Assembly (NCBI GenBank): GCA_045562535.1
Contig: JBJKVP010000003.1
Span: 1-64,000 of the forward strand
DNA: 64,000 bases
Source of the DNA: UBA6926 sp045562535
Lineage (GTDB): Bacteria > Chloroflexota > Dehalococcoidia > UBA6926
Reading direction: 5' to 3'
In this document: positions 44,467 through 53,146 of the stretch, in pieces
How positions within the stretch are numbered: the stretch's first letter is position 1
Layout of the letters: each line of letters opens with the position of its first letter
Position numbers and translations under genes: made by a program
The notes under the pieces: generated by a model
The model's database searches: none
Seen by the model: the letters and a program-made list of their open reading frames with translations, nothing else
What the model was told of the DNA's origin: nothing

Positions 44467-45468
44467 CTATCCGCAATTGACACAGCAAGCGTCAACAAAA
44501 TGGCCAGGAGTTGGCTCTATTAGGTGCATAGTATCCGTACCATTTGTGCACTCGTGAGATGGATCAGGACACCTAGTTTTAAAAACGCATCCAGGAGGAG
44601 GGTTTGTCGGACTAGGTAAATCTCCTTCAAGAACTATTCGCTCTCGACCACGCTCTATAACAGGATCAGGTATAGGAACTGCAGACAATAGAGCACGAGT
44701 GTAAGGGTGGAGTGGGTTCTCATAAAGTTCGTCTCTCTCAGCTAATTCCACAACATGGCCGAGATACATAACGGCTATTCGATCACTAATATGTCGGACT
44801 ACCGATAGATCATGAGCAATGAACATGTACGTCAAACTAAATTGCTCTTGTAGTTCTTGCAACAAGTTTATAACTTGAGCTTGAATCGAGACATCTAAAG
44901 CCGATACGGGCTCATCCGCTATGATCAATCCTGGCCTAACCGCCAAAGCGCGAGCTATTCCAATTCTTTGCCTCTGGCCACCAGAAAATTCGTGAGGGTA
45001 CCGATCTCTCATATAAGGATTTAACCCAACTACTCTTAGTAATTCTTCTACTTGCTCAGCATAATCTTCTTTAGACTTAGCTAAACCATGAATCTGAATT
45101 GGCTCTCCAATAATGTTTCCCGCTGTCATTCTAGGGTTTAAAGAGCTGTATGGATCTTGAAAGATCATCTGCATCCTACGACGCATTGATCTCATTTGCT
45201 TAGCTTTCAATTGTGTTAGTTCTTGGCCTTCAAATACGATTTCTCCACCTGTAACATCATAAACTTGCATAATTGAACGTCCAAGTGTGGTTTTACCACA
45301 ACCAGATTCTCCAACAACGCCAAGTGTCTCACCTTGTTGAACATTGATGGTAACATCGTCCACTGCCTTAACGTGGCCAATTAGCTTGGGTAATATTCCC
45401 CTAGAGTTCACTGGGAACCACATCTTTAGATTCTTTACTTCAAGAATATTTTCAGTTTCAGTAGTCAT
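44467..45468 (-). CDS. Oligopeptide/dipeptide ABC transporter ATPase (OppF/DppF-type)
   Basis: Second ATPase of a peptide-type importer, 333 residues. Walker A GESGCGKTT, signature FSGGQRQR, Walker B LIIADEP, and the C-terminal oligo_HPY region with PTNPPPGCVFKTRCPDPSHEC, where cysteines bind an iron-sulfur cluster in the OppDF family. ATG directly follows the oppD-type stop (zero-base gap), with GAGAGG before it. No permease or binding-protein gene is adjacent. Confidence 0.92.
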   Translation of the reverse strand: MTTETENILEVKNLKMWFPVNSRGILPKLIGHVKAVDDVTINVQQGETLGVVGESGCGKTTLGRSIMQVYDVTGGEIVFEGQELTQLKAKQMRSMRRRMQMIFQDPYSSLNPRMTAGNIIGEPIQIHGLAKSKEDYAEQVEELLRVVGLNPYMRDRYPHEFSGGQRQRIGIARALAVRPGLIIADEPVSALDVSIQAQVINLLQELQEQFSLTYMFIAHDLSVVRHISDRIAVMYLGHVVELAERDELYENPLHPYTRALLSAVPIPDPVIERGRERIVLEGDLPSPTNPPPGCVFKTRCPDPSHECTNGTDTMHLIEPTPGHFVDACCVNCG

Positions 45469-46482
45469 TTATTTCCTCTCAGTCGCTGTAGTTACGTCGA
45501 CCCAACACGCTTTATGATGATCAGTTTCTCCCTCTACTAGTTCCATTGGTGGATACTCAGTCGCACACTTATCAACAGCGAACTTACATCTCGGCCTAAA
45601 AGGGCATCCGCCAGGCAAATTCATCAAATCCGGAGGCATACCTTCTATAGGTTCAAGTTTGTCACCTTTATCAGAATCTAATCGAGGAACGGAAGCTAAC
45701 AATCCCAATGTGTAAGGGTGCCTTGGATTAGCATAAATCACATCTGCAGGGCCTGATTCTATTATCCTGCCCGCATACATAACATTTACCCAATCTGCAT
45801 ACCTCGCTACGACACCAAGGTTATGAGTAATTATGATAACAGCGGTTCCTAATTCTTCATTCAATCTCTGGATTAACTCGAGGATCTGAGCCTGAATTGT
45901 AACGTCCAACGCAGTTGTCGGCTCATCAGCGATCAATAATCTTGGCTCACAGCTCAGCCCCATAGCAATCATAACTCTTTGGCGCATACCCCCACTAAAT
46001 TGGTGCGGATAGTCATGTAGCCTACTAGCCGCATCTGGGATTCCCACCAAATCGAGTAATTCGGCTGCACGTTCCCAACCCTGTTCTTTAGTCATCCCCT
46101 TATGTGTCTCAACGGCTTCAGATAATTGTTGTCCTATAGTTAAGACAGGGTTTAGAGAAGTCATAGGCTCCTGAAATATCATTGCGATATCGGCACCACG
46201 TACCCTTAGAACATCTTCGTCCGACATGGTGATCATATCCTCACCATTAAGGATTGCTTGACCATTCTCTATTTTCCCTGGGGGCCAAGGAATTAAGCGC
46301 ATCACCGACAAAGCTGTTACGCTTTTGCCTGAGCCACTTTCTCCCACCACACCCACAATTTCACCTTCGTGAACGTTGTAGCTTACATTATCTACTGCAT
46401 TAACTATCCCATCAGCAGTGTAAAATTTAGTTACAAGGTTTTTAATTTCGAGAACAGGTTTTCCCTTTTTTTGTGTAGACAC
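45469..46482 (-). CDS. Oligopeptide/dipeptide ABC transporter ATPase (OppD/DppD-type)
   Basis: First ATPase of the pair, 337 residues. Walker A GESGSGKSV, signature FSGGMRQRV, Walker B LLIADEPTTALDVT, C-terminal LPGGCPFRPRCKFAVDKC. The GTG start follows AGGAGG. Upstream are only tRNA genes, so the membrane permeases and binding protein must be coded elsewhere or the pair serves more than one permease. Confidence 0.92.
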   Translation of the reverse strand: MSTQKKGKPVLEIKNLVTKFYTADGIVNAVDNVSYNVHEGEIVGVVGESGSGKSVTALSVMRLIPWPPGKIENGQAILNGEDMITMSDEDVLRVRGADIAMIFQEPMTSLNPVLTIGQQLSEAVETHKGMTKEQGWERAAELLDLVGIPDAASRLHDYPHQFSGGMRQRVMIAMGLSCEPRLLIADEPTTALDVTIQAQILELIQRLNEELGTAVIIITHNLGVVARYADWVNVMYAGRIIESGPADVIYANPRHPYTLGLLASVPRLDSDKGDKLEPIEGMPPDLMNLPGGCPFRPRCKFAVDKCATEYPPMELVEGETDHHKACWVDVTTATERK

Positions 46483-46538
46483 GGATCCTCCTCTAGATTA
46501 ATAGATTACCAATTTCATCCGTTACTTATACTTTAATA

Positions 46539-46620
46539 TGGGGAAGAGGAGACTCGAACTCCTACGCCTCGCGGCACATGATCCTAAATCATGCTCGTCT
46601 GCCAATTCCGACACTTCCCC
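46539..46620 (-). tRNA. tRNA-Leu (anticodon UAG)
   Basis: Class II tRNA of 82 bases with the long variable arm. Acceptor GGGGAAG/CTTCCCC, anticodon stem CATGA/TCATG with loop TTTAGGA (anticodon TAG), variable arm TGCCGCGAGGCG, T arm TAGGAGTTCGAGTCTCCTC region. No CCA is encoded; the discriminator A is at 46539. It lies 45 bases from tRNA-Lys. Confidence 0.96.
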
Positions 46621-46665
46621 AATTATAACTCAATATTGAAAATATTATATCCATATACTTAAGTG

Positions 46666-46738
<73 letters not shown>

Positions 46739-46912
46739 CCGTAGCGGAGTATATTGAGCTATTTATCCAGTATAAAATTTCTCCTACCAACTCTATTTAA
46801 AAAATAAATTCCCATCAGAGGTAAAACCTCATTTAGGGGCGAAGTTATCATGTACAATCCCGCTCGTCAACGTTTTAAGGGTATATTAGCCAATATATCT
46901 TTTATAAGAGGT

Positions 46913-46921
46913 TGATATAAT
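46913..46921 (+). promoter_or_regulatory. Extended -10 promoter of the pgk operon, leaderless start likely
   Basis: TGATATAAT is a perfect extended -10 box (TG, one base, TATAAT) with no good -35 box. Its last base is eight bases before the pgk ATG at 46929, so transcription would begin at or beside the start codon. No Shine-Dalgarno sequence is correctly spaced before that ATG, which agrees with a leaderless messenger. The rest of 46739-46912 shows no gene. Confidence 0.55.
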
Positions 46922-46928
46922 ACTAATC

Positions 46929-48140
46929 ATGACTATGTACCAAACAATAAAGACCATCCCTGTTTCTGGAAAGAGAGTTGTTGTTCGTGTTGATTACAAT
47001 GTGCCTTTTGACAAAAAAACGGGGGGTATTTCTGACGACTCTCGAATAAAGTTAACTTTACCAAGTTTGGAATATCTTATCGACCAAAATGCAAAGATAA
47101 TTCTGATATCTCATAGGGGCCGTCCATCGGGCAAAAGTGAATCGTTTTCTTTAAAACCTATTGGGGAACGTCTAAGTTCACTTCTTGGCATTAATGTTCC
47201 TGTGTTAGATGATTGTATTGGAGACGAGATCATCGCAAAAACCCTATCGTTACCACCAGGAGGCATCGTACTACTAGAGAACCTTAGATTTTATGAAGAG
47301 GAAGAGGCCAACGACCAGGCTTTCTCGTATGCGTTATCGTTATTAGGAGATTACTACGTGAATGAAGCATTTAGTGTTTCACACAGAGCACACGCATCAA
47401 TTGAATCACTGCCACAATTAATGCCCAGCGTAGCCGGGTTCCTTATGGAAAAAGAAATATTTGAACTCGGACGGATACTGAGAACCCCCTCAAAACCCTT
47501 ATCCTTAATTATGGGAGGGGCAAAAGTTTCAGACAAAATGAACCTCATGGAAAAATTAGTGCCACTATCTGAAAATATTCTAGTTGGCGGAGGAATGGCA
47601 GCAGCATTCCTCCGTGCATCCGGCCATAACATAGGAACCAGTATGCTAGAACCAAACGGAGAAGTTCTGGCAAGGAAAATTGTTTCTGTGGCCAAAACCA
47701 ACAAAACGAACTTACTAATCCCCGAAGATGTTCTTATTTCTGACAGTATTTCTAACTCAGGATTTTTTCAAACTGTTAAAGTCGATTCGATCTCATCAAA
47801 TCAAATGATAGTTGATATAGGACCGAAAACGACTTCTAATTTCTCAAAAATATTAGAGACCAGTCAAACAATCTTATGGAACGGCCCAATGGGAATCTTC
47901 GAAGTAGATGAATTTTCAAACGGAACTAAGGAAATCGCACAGGCTATTGAAGAACAAGCTAATAATGGAGGAATTACACTCTTAGGAGGGGGTTCTACTG
48001 CAGAAGCGGCAAAGAAATTTGGTATATTAGATAAAGTAACCCATGTATCCACTGGAGGAGGGGCCTCACTGCAATTTCTTGAAGGAAAAGATATGCCTGG
48101 AATTAAACACTTGCTAACCGATTCTAGCGAAAATAAATGA
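46929..48140 (+). CDS. pgk: Phosphoglycerate kinase
   Basis: Interconverts 1,3-bisphosphoglycerate and 3-phosphoglycerate. The 403-residue enzyme has RVDYNVPFDK and ISHRGRPSG near the N-terminus, LENLRFYEEEEAND, the NEAFSVSHRAHAS loop, LIMGGAKVSDKM, and WNGPMGIFEVDEF. The C-terminal nucleotide loop reads GGGST at 353-357, then STGGGASLQFLEG; the Mg-ADP Asp of GGGDS/T enzymes is Ser 356 here. It opens a plus-strand run with apgM (8 bases on) and tpiA. Confidence 0.96.
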   Translation: MTMYQTIKTIPVSGKRVVVRVDYNVPFDKKTGGISDDSRIKLTLPSLEYLIDQNAKIILISHRGRPSGKSESFSLKPIGERLSSLLGINVPVLDDCIGDEIIAKTLSLPPGGIVLLENLRFYEEEEANDQAFSYALSLLGDYYVNEAFSVSHRAHASIESLPQLMPSVAGFLMEKEIFELGRILRTPSKPLSLIMGGAKVSDKMNLMEKLVPLSENILVGGGMAAAFLRASGHNIGTSMLEPNGEVLARKIVSVAKTNKTNLLIPEDVLISDSISNSGFFQTVKVDSISSNQMIVDIGPKTTSNFSKILETSQTILWNGPMGIFEVDEFSNGTKEIAQAIEEQANNGGITLLGGGSTAEAAKKFGILDKVTHVSTGGGASLQFLEGKDMPGIKHLLTDSSENK

Positions 48141-48147
48141 GGGAATA

Positions 48148-49362
48148 ATGTCGAACTTTGAATTAATAAGCTCTATATCCAAAAAAACCAGCAGCAAAAT
48201 TGTATTTCTTGTCGTAGATGGGCTCGGAGGGTTAATTCACCATGATATCGGAATGACGGAGTTGGAAGCTGCTTCTACCCCAAACCTTGACCGTCTAGCA
48301 AGAACAGGAACCACTGGATTAACAATACCAGTTGAACATGGTGTCACACCTGGTAGCGGCCCAGGGCATCTAGCTCTTTTCGGATACGATCCATTCAAAT
48401 ATCAGATTGGACGAGGAATATTAGAAGCTCTAGGTCTTGAAATGCAAGTGGGTCAAAATAGCATCGCAGGGAGAGGTAATTATTGTTTGTTAGATGCTGA
48501 AGGGAAAATAACGGATAGAAGAGCAGGCCGATTGAGTACGGAACAGAATCTAGAACTTACTGAAACATTGAGCAACATAAACATAGATGGTGCCACGATC
48601 GATATTAAAGCAGGTAAAGAGCACCGAGCAGCTATTGTTTTTAATCCAACGAACGATGCTAAATTTAGCGACCAAATAACCGATAGTGATCCCCAGCAAA
48701 CAAATGTTTTTCCTAACCAAGTTAAAGCCATTACAAAAAACGCCTCGGAAACTGCATCCATAATCCAATCTTTCCTCGAACAAGCAAACACTATTCTTCG
48801 AGAGTCTTCTGAAGCAAATGGAATCATTTTGCGAGGTTTTTCTAGTAAACCGAAAATCCCACTGATGAAAAAAATATATAAACTTAACCCAGTTTGTATA
48901 GCAAGCTACCCCATGTACAAAGGATTATCTCAAATGCTAGGAATGAGCGTTGCACCAACAGGTGACACATTCGCCGACCAATTAGATACACTCGAGGATC
49001 AATGGGAAAATCATGATTTCTTTTTCGTTCATTACAAACCAACTGATTCTGCCGGTGAAGATGGTAATTTCACAGAAAAAGTAAATGCTCTGGAAAGTTT
49101 AGATCAAGAGCTACCCAAAATTCTTCAACTTGATCCGGATGTTTTAGTTGTAGCAGGAGATCACTCAACCCCGAGCGTTATGGCGGGCCACTCCTGGCAT
49201 CCAGTACCTTTTGTGATAAGCTCTGCGATGAACCAAAATGGAGAAACAGAAAAATTCACCGAGAGAGAAGCAAAAAAAGGTGCTCTAGGGACGATTCAAG
49301 CAACAGATTTAATGCCTTTGGCTTTGGCACACTCAGGAAAATTAGAGAAGTTCGGTGCATAA
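48148..49362 (+). CDS. apgM: Archaeal-type 2,3-bisphosphoglycerate-independent phosphoglycerate mutase
   Basis: Alkaline-phosphatase-superfamily mutase (ApgM/aPGAM), 404 residues, converting 3- to 2-phosphoglycerate. Opening VFLVVDGLGG with the metal Asp, GVTPGSGPGHLALFGYDP with the phosphorylated Ser, then NYCLLDAEGKITDRRAGRL, HYKPTDSAGEDGNF, and VVAGDHSTPSVMAGHSWHPVPF with metal His/Asp residues. The insert is shorter than in the 510-residue bacterial GpmI. No ribosome site is strong; coupled to pgk. Confidence 0.95.
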   Translation: MSNFELISSISKKTSSKIVFLVVDGLGGLIHHDIGMTELEAASTPNLDRLARTGTTGLTIPVEHGVTPGSGPGHLALFGYDPFKYQIGRGILEALGLEMQVGQNSIAGRGNYCLLDAEGKITDRRAGRLSTEQNLELTETLSNINIDGATIDIKAGKEHRAAIVFNPTNDAKFSDQITDSDPQQTNVFPNQVKAITKNASETASIIQSFLEQANTILRESSEANGIILRGFSSKPKIPLMKKIYKLNPVCIASYPMYKGLSQMLGMSVAPTGDTFADQLDTLEDQWENHDFFFVHYKPTDSAGEDGNFTEKVNALESLDQELPKILQLDPDVLVVAGDHSTPSVMAGHSWHPVPFVISSAMNQNGETEKFTEREAKKGALGTIQATDLMPLALAHSGKLEKFGA

Positions 49363-49379
49363 GAAATTAAGGAACTAAA

Positions 49380-50156
49380 ATGAGTGACATAATTATAGCT
49401 GGAAATTGGAAAATGAATAACAATACCCAAGAAGCCGCAAAATTAGTACAGGCAATTAAGGAAAACGTTAAATCTATCAATAATGTTGAAATAATTTTAT
49501 GCCCTCCTTTTACCGCTCTCAATAAAGTCTCAGAATTAACCAACGAAACAAATATAAAAGTGGGAGCTCAAAATGTCTTCCACGAAGACAAAGGAGCTTT
49601 CACAGGAGAAATCTCACCAAGAATGATAAAAGAGTTTTGTGATTATGTAATTATTGGTCACTCTGAAAGACGTCTACTTTTGGGGGAAACAAACCAAGTT
49701 ATTAGCAAAAAGATAACCGCTGCTATAAAGGAAGGCTTACATATCATTCTTTGCGTGGGCGAAACATTGGAGCAAAGAGAACTGGGAGAAACTCAAGTAG
49801 TCATTAATACACAGCTAACCGAATCATTATCTAAAGTAAAAGAATTCAAAAATATAACCATAGCTTATGAACCTGTATGGGCAATAGGCACCGGTGTTTC
49901 TGCCTCCATTGCAGATTGTAAAAAAGGAATGGACACCATACGTTCAATTATCGAAGAAATGTATGGAACTTTACCCATGCAATCATCGAAGGTGCTTTAC
50001 GGTGGAAGCGTAAATCCTCAAAACATTGAATCTCTGTTAAGCGATGCCGGGATTGACGGTGGATTAATAGGCGGTGCATCTTTGGATCCTGAGAGTTTTA
50101 TAGCGATTATCAATAAATCAGAACTATTTTCCTCAAAAACAGCTACCAATGACTAG
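49380..50156 (+). CDS. tpiA: Triose-phosphate isomerase
   Basis: Barrel enzyme of 258 residues with AGNWKMN at the start, catalytic His in IIGHSERR, catalytic Glu in IAYEPVWAIGTG, and phosphate loop GGSVNPQN. AAGGAAC is placed before the ATG, 17 bases after apgM. GAPDH is not nearby, so the glycolytic operon is partial. Confidence 0.97.
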   Translation: MSDIIIAGNWKMNNNTQEAAKLVQAIKENVKSINNVEIILCPPFTALNKVSELTNETNIKVGAQNVFHEDKGAFTGEISPRMIKEFCDYVIIGHSERRLLLGETNQVISKKITAAIKEGLHIILCVGETLEQRELGETQVVINTQLTESLSKVKEFKNITIAYEPVWAIGTGVSASIADCKKGMDTIRSIIEEMYGTLPMQSSKVLYGGSVNPQNIESLLSDAGIDGGLIGGASLDPESFIAIINKSELFSSKTATND

Positions 50157-50215
50157 CATAGAGGATCAACCGCAACTAGAATATTAATAACATAATTTTC
50201 CAGGAGGATTATCCC

Positions 50216-51277
50216 ATGGCCAACGACCGCAAAATTAGAATTGGAGTTATAGGTGCAGGTGGGCACAGTAAAAGGCGAGTTTTACCAGAATTAAATGAGA
50301 TTCCGGAAGTGGAGTTAGTAGCAGTAGCTAATAGATCAAAAGAGTCAACCGATGAAGTTGCAAAAACTTTTGGATTCGACCGAGCCGAAGAAGATTGGAA
50401 AGCTATAGTCAATTCGGAAGATATCGATCTTATCTATAATGGGACTCAAGCACCCGAACATCATGCTATTATTCTTGACGCTATATCCAATAATAAGCAC
50501 GTTTTCACACTTAACCCTCTAGCAATGACTTCTCAACAAGGTGAAGAAATAGTTAAGGCACTCCAACAAAATCCTGAAGTCAAATTCAAACAATATCCCT
50601 CATTCGCCCAACATCCCTACGCTAGAGAAGATGAAATTGTATTAGATTTACTAAAATCCAACCGATTGGGAAGAATATTAACTGCAAACGTGACTTGGCA
50701 TACGCCATACCTCGCTCTTGCAAGTTATCAAGAGGTAATGCACAGATGGGTCGGTAATCATAAGAGGGTCCTGGGTTACAGGAAGCAATATGAAATTGGC
50801 GGAGAAACAGTACATGGGAGGCCCGTAAAAAGAGGATTAACCTCAGTCATAGCTGAGCTAGAAAATGATATATCAGTGACTTATACCCATAACACTGTTG
50901 TTTCAGAATTGCTTAGAAAACCAAAAGTGGAAATACATGGAGAAGATGCCTCTCTTGTTGTTTATGCGGGACAGCTAAATTATGCTTCTCAGGACGAGGG
51001 AGAGCTAAACCATGAAGATCCTTCAATATTTATATCAAATGCTTCTACGGGTCAAATGGAACCTGTTGAAATACCAAATCACTTAAAAGATTCATGGAAT
51101 GACCCAAGGGGTGTTTTGGTTGAAAAACAATTCATTGAATGGTTATTAGCTGGAGTGACACCATCTCCAATACTTTTAGACGCCGTTATAGCTCTAAAAA
51201 GTCTGGATTTTGCAGAGGGCTTCGTAGCTTCCATGAGACAAGAAAATACTTGGATTGATCTTCCAGATAGATCCTAG
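50216..51277 (+). CDS. Gfo/Idh/MocA-family oxidoreductase
   Basis: NAD(P)-dependent dehydrogenase of 353 residues acting on an unknown sugar or polyol. Rossmann motif IRIGVIGAGGHSKRRVLPEL near the N-terminus; the nearby EKPLA/EKP motif, usual catalytic Lys, reads HVFTLNPLA here, so the standard Lys in EKP is replaced. C-terminal beta domain follows with LENDISVTYTHN. AGGAGG precedes the ATG. It lies 59 bases after tpiA and before miaA; cotranscription is likely but its role in this run is unclear. Confidence 0.88.
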   Translation: MANDRKIRIGVIGAGGHSKRRVLPELNEIPEVELVAVANRSKESTDEVAKTFGFDRAEEDWKAIVNSEDIDLIYNGTQAPEHHAIILDAISNNKHVFTLNPLAMTSQQGEEIVKALQQNPEVKFKQYPSFAQHPYAREDEIVLDLLKSNRLGRILTANVTWHTPYLALASYQEVMHRWVGNHKRVLGYRKQYEIGGETVHGRPVKRGLTSVIAELENDISVTYTHNTVVSELLRKPKVEIHGEDASLVVYAGQLNYASQDEGELNHEDPSIFISNASTGQMEPVEIPNHLKDSWNDPRGVLVEKQFIEWLLAGVTPSPILLDAVIALKSLDFAEGFVASMRQENTWIDLPDRS

Positions 51278-51295
51278 AAAAGTGTTGGGGTATCA

Positions 51296-52216
51296 TTGGT
51301 CGATCTTATAGCGATTATAGGACCAACTGCTACCGGGAAATCTCGGTTCGCCATAGAATTGGCTGAATCTGTTAACGGAGAAATCATCAATGCAGATAGT
51401 AAACAAATCTATAAATATATGGACATTGGTACAAGTACTCCAGATGCATTTCAGATAGCCAAAGTAAAACATCACATGTATCAACTGGTCAATCCAGACC
51501 AGCCATTCTCTCTTGGAGTTTACTTAGATCATGCTAGGCAAACGATAGATGATGTTCTCAAAAAAGATAAGCTACCTATATTAGTCGGAGGAACAGCTCA
51601 ATATATATGGGCAATTTTAGAAGGCTGGCAAGTTCCTCGTGTACCCCCAAACCCATCGTTAAGGACTCAACTAGAAAATTTAGCAGATACAGAAGGAGCC
51701 CATAATTTACACACCAGACTAACAAATAGTGACCCTGTTGCTGCTGAGAAAATACACCCAAATAATGTCAGAAGGGTAATCCGTGCATTAGAGGTTATAG
51801 ACCAAACTGGTGAGATGTTCTCTAAATTAAGCGCAAGAAAAACTCCCGACTGGAAAGTAAAAATCATTGGGCTAACAATGGATAAGCAGAAGCTACAAAA
51901 AGCGATATCTGACAGAGTTTTAGAGCAATTCGAAGCTGGTTGGCCCGAAGAGGTTAAAATTTTACGAGAAAAAGGTTATACAGAGGAATTACCATCGTTA
52001 TCGGCTTTAGGCTACAAGGAAATTGGGCAATATATCGATGGGCATATTACAATGGAAGCAACACTATCACAAATAACGAAATTGACACATCGGTTTAGTA
52101 GAAAACAATATGGGTGGTTTCGATTATCAGATCCTAGAATTGGTTGGATAGATCAATTAGAAAAACCTTCTCCTAAAATAGTCGGAAAGGTTATAACTGA
52201 TTTAAATTTACAATAG
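51296..52216 (+). CDS. miaA: tRNA dimethylallyltransferase
   Basis: Adds dimethylallyl to A37 of tRNAs reading UNN codons, using DMAPP from IspH. P-loop GPTATGKS near 8-15, then EIINADSKQIYKYMDIGT, LPILVGGTAQYIWAILEGW and NPNNVRRVIRALEV-like segment. The 306-residue length is normal. The start is TTG with GGGG four bases upstream. No ATG is available near. Downstream is dapF after 75 bases. Confidence 0.94.
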   Translation: MVDLIAIIGPTATGKSRFAIELAESVNGEIINADSKQIYKYMDIGTSTPDAFQIAKVKHHMYQLVNPDQPFSLGVYLDHARQTIDDVLKKDKLPILVGGTAQYIWAILEGWQVPRVPPNPSLRTQLENLADTEGAHNLHTRLTNSDPVAAEKIHPNNVRRVIRALEVIDQTGEMFSKLSARKTPDWKVKIIGLTMDKQKLQKAISDRVLEQFEAGWPEEVKILREKGYTEELPSLSALGYKEIGQYIDGHITMEATLSQITKLTHRFSRKQYGWFRLSDPRIGWIDQLEKPSPKIVGKVITDLNLQ

Positions 52217-52291
52217 ATAAATTATTGCAATCAGATTATCATCATTAGGTACCAGAAAATACTCTCGACCCTATAGGAAAGAATTTAACAA

Positions 52292-53128
52292 ATGGATTTT
52301 CATAAAATACAAGGAACCGGCAACGATTTTATTGTTTGCCACGATCTAAGTGAAGAGGAAACCAACTGGGCCGAGCTTGCAACCAAAGTCTGTAACAGAC
52401 GCTTTGGAATAGGGGCTGATGGTTTGATCCTAGTGAAACGAGGAACTTCGTCAGATATCTCAATGCGTATGTTTAATCCTGACGGAACTGAATCTGAAAT
52501 GTGTGGTAATGGGATTCGATGCGTTGCTAAATTCGCTTATGATGAAGGACTTGTTGACAATCCTAGCAATATAACAATTGCAACTGGTTCAGGGATATAT
52601 GAAGTTTGGTCAACCGTGGACTCAAATGGAAAAATAGAAAAAGTTAGAGTTGATATGAATAAACCGATCGTTGAGCCCAGTAAAATTCCCGTAACCATTG
52701 ATTCAAACGGCCCAATTATAGACTACCCAGTCAATATTCATAATAATGATCTCAACCTAAGTTTTATATCGATGGGCAACCCTCATGCGATACATTTCTA
52801 TGACGGAGATTTGGAATCAGTAAATCTGGAAGATCTAGGTCCTCAAGTTGAGTCACATTTACTATTCCCAAATAAAACAAATTTCGAAATAGTAAACGTG
52901 CTAAACAAAGAGTCACTGAAAGTAAGAGTCTGGGAAAGAGGAGCAGGTATAACCCTAGCATGCGGTTCAGGTGCATGTGCCTCTTTCGCAGCAGCTCATC
53001 TCAAAGGATTAGTTGGAAATCGAGCAGATGTCGAACTTCCTGGGGGCACACTGGTTATCGAATGGGACGGAGAGGGTTCAGTATATATGACCGGTTCAGT
53101 AGAAACTGTGTTCACTGGAAACATTTAA
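52292..53128 (+). CDS. dapF: Diaminopimelate epimerase
   Basis: Converts LL- to meso-diaminopimelate, 278 residues. KIQGTGNDFIVCHD, the first active Cys in SEMCGNGIRC, the second in LACGSGACASFAA, and the HAIHFYDGDL segment are all present, so the cofactor-free Cys pair is complete. In an organism that may lack murein, the product serves lysine synthesis. Together with dapL at 58343 it indicates the aminotransferase variant of the DAP route. Confidence 0.95.
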   Translation: MDFHKIQGTGNDFIVCHDLSEEETNWAELATKVCNRRFGIGADGLILVKRGTSSDISMRMFNPDGTESEMCGNGIRCVAKFAYDEGLVDNPSNITIATGSGIYEVWSTVDSNGKIEKVRVDMNKPIVEPSKIPVTIDSNGPIIDYPVNIHNNDLNLSFISMGNPHAIHFYDGDLESVNLEDLGPQVESHLLFPNKTNFEIVNVLNKESLKVRVWERGAGITLACGSGACASFAAAHLKGLVGNRADVELPGGTLVIEWDGEGSVYMTGSVETVFTGNI

Positions 53129-53146
53129 CCCCATTTTTTGCATGAG

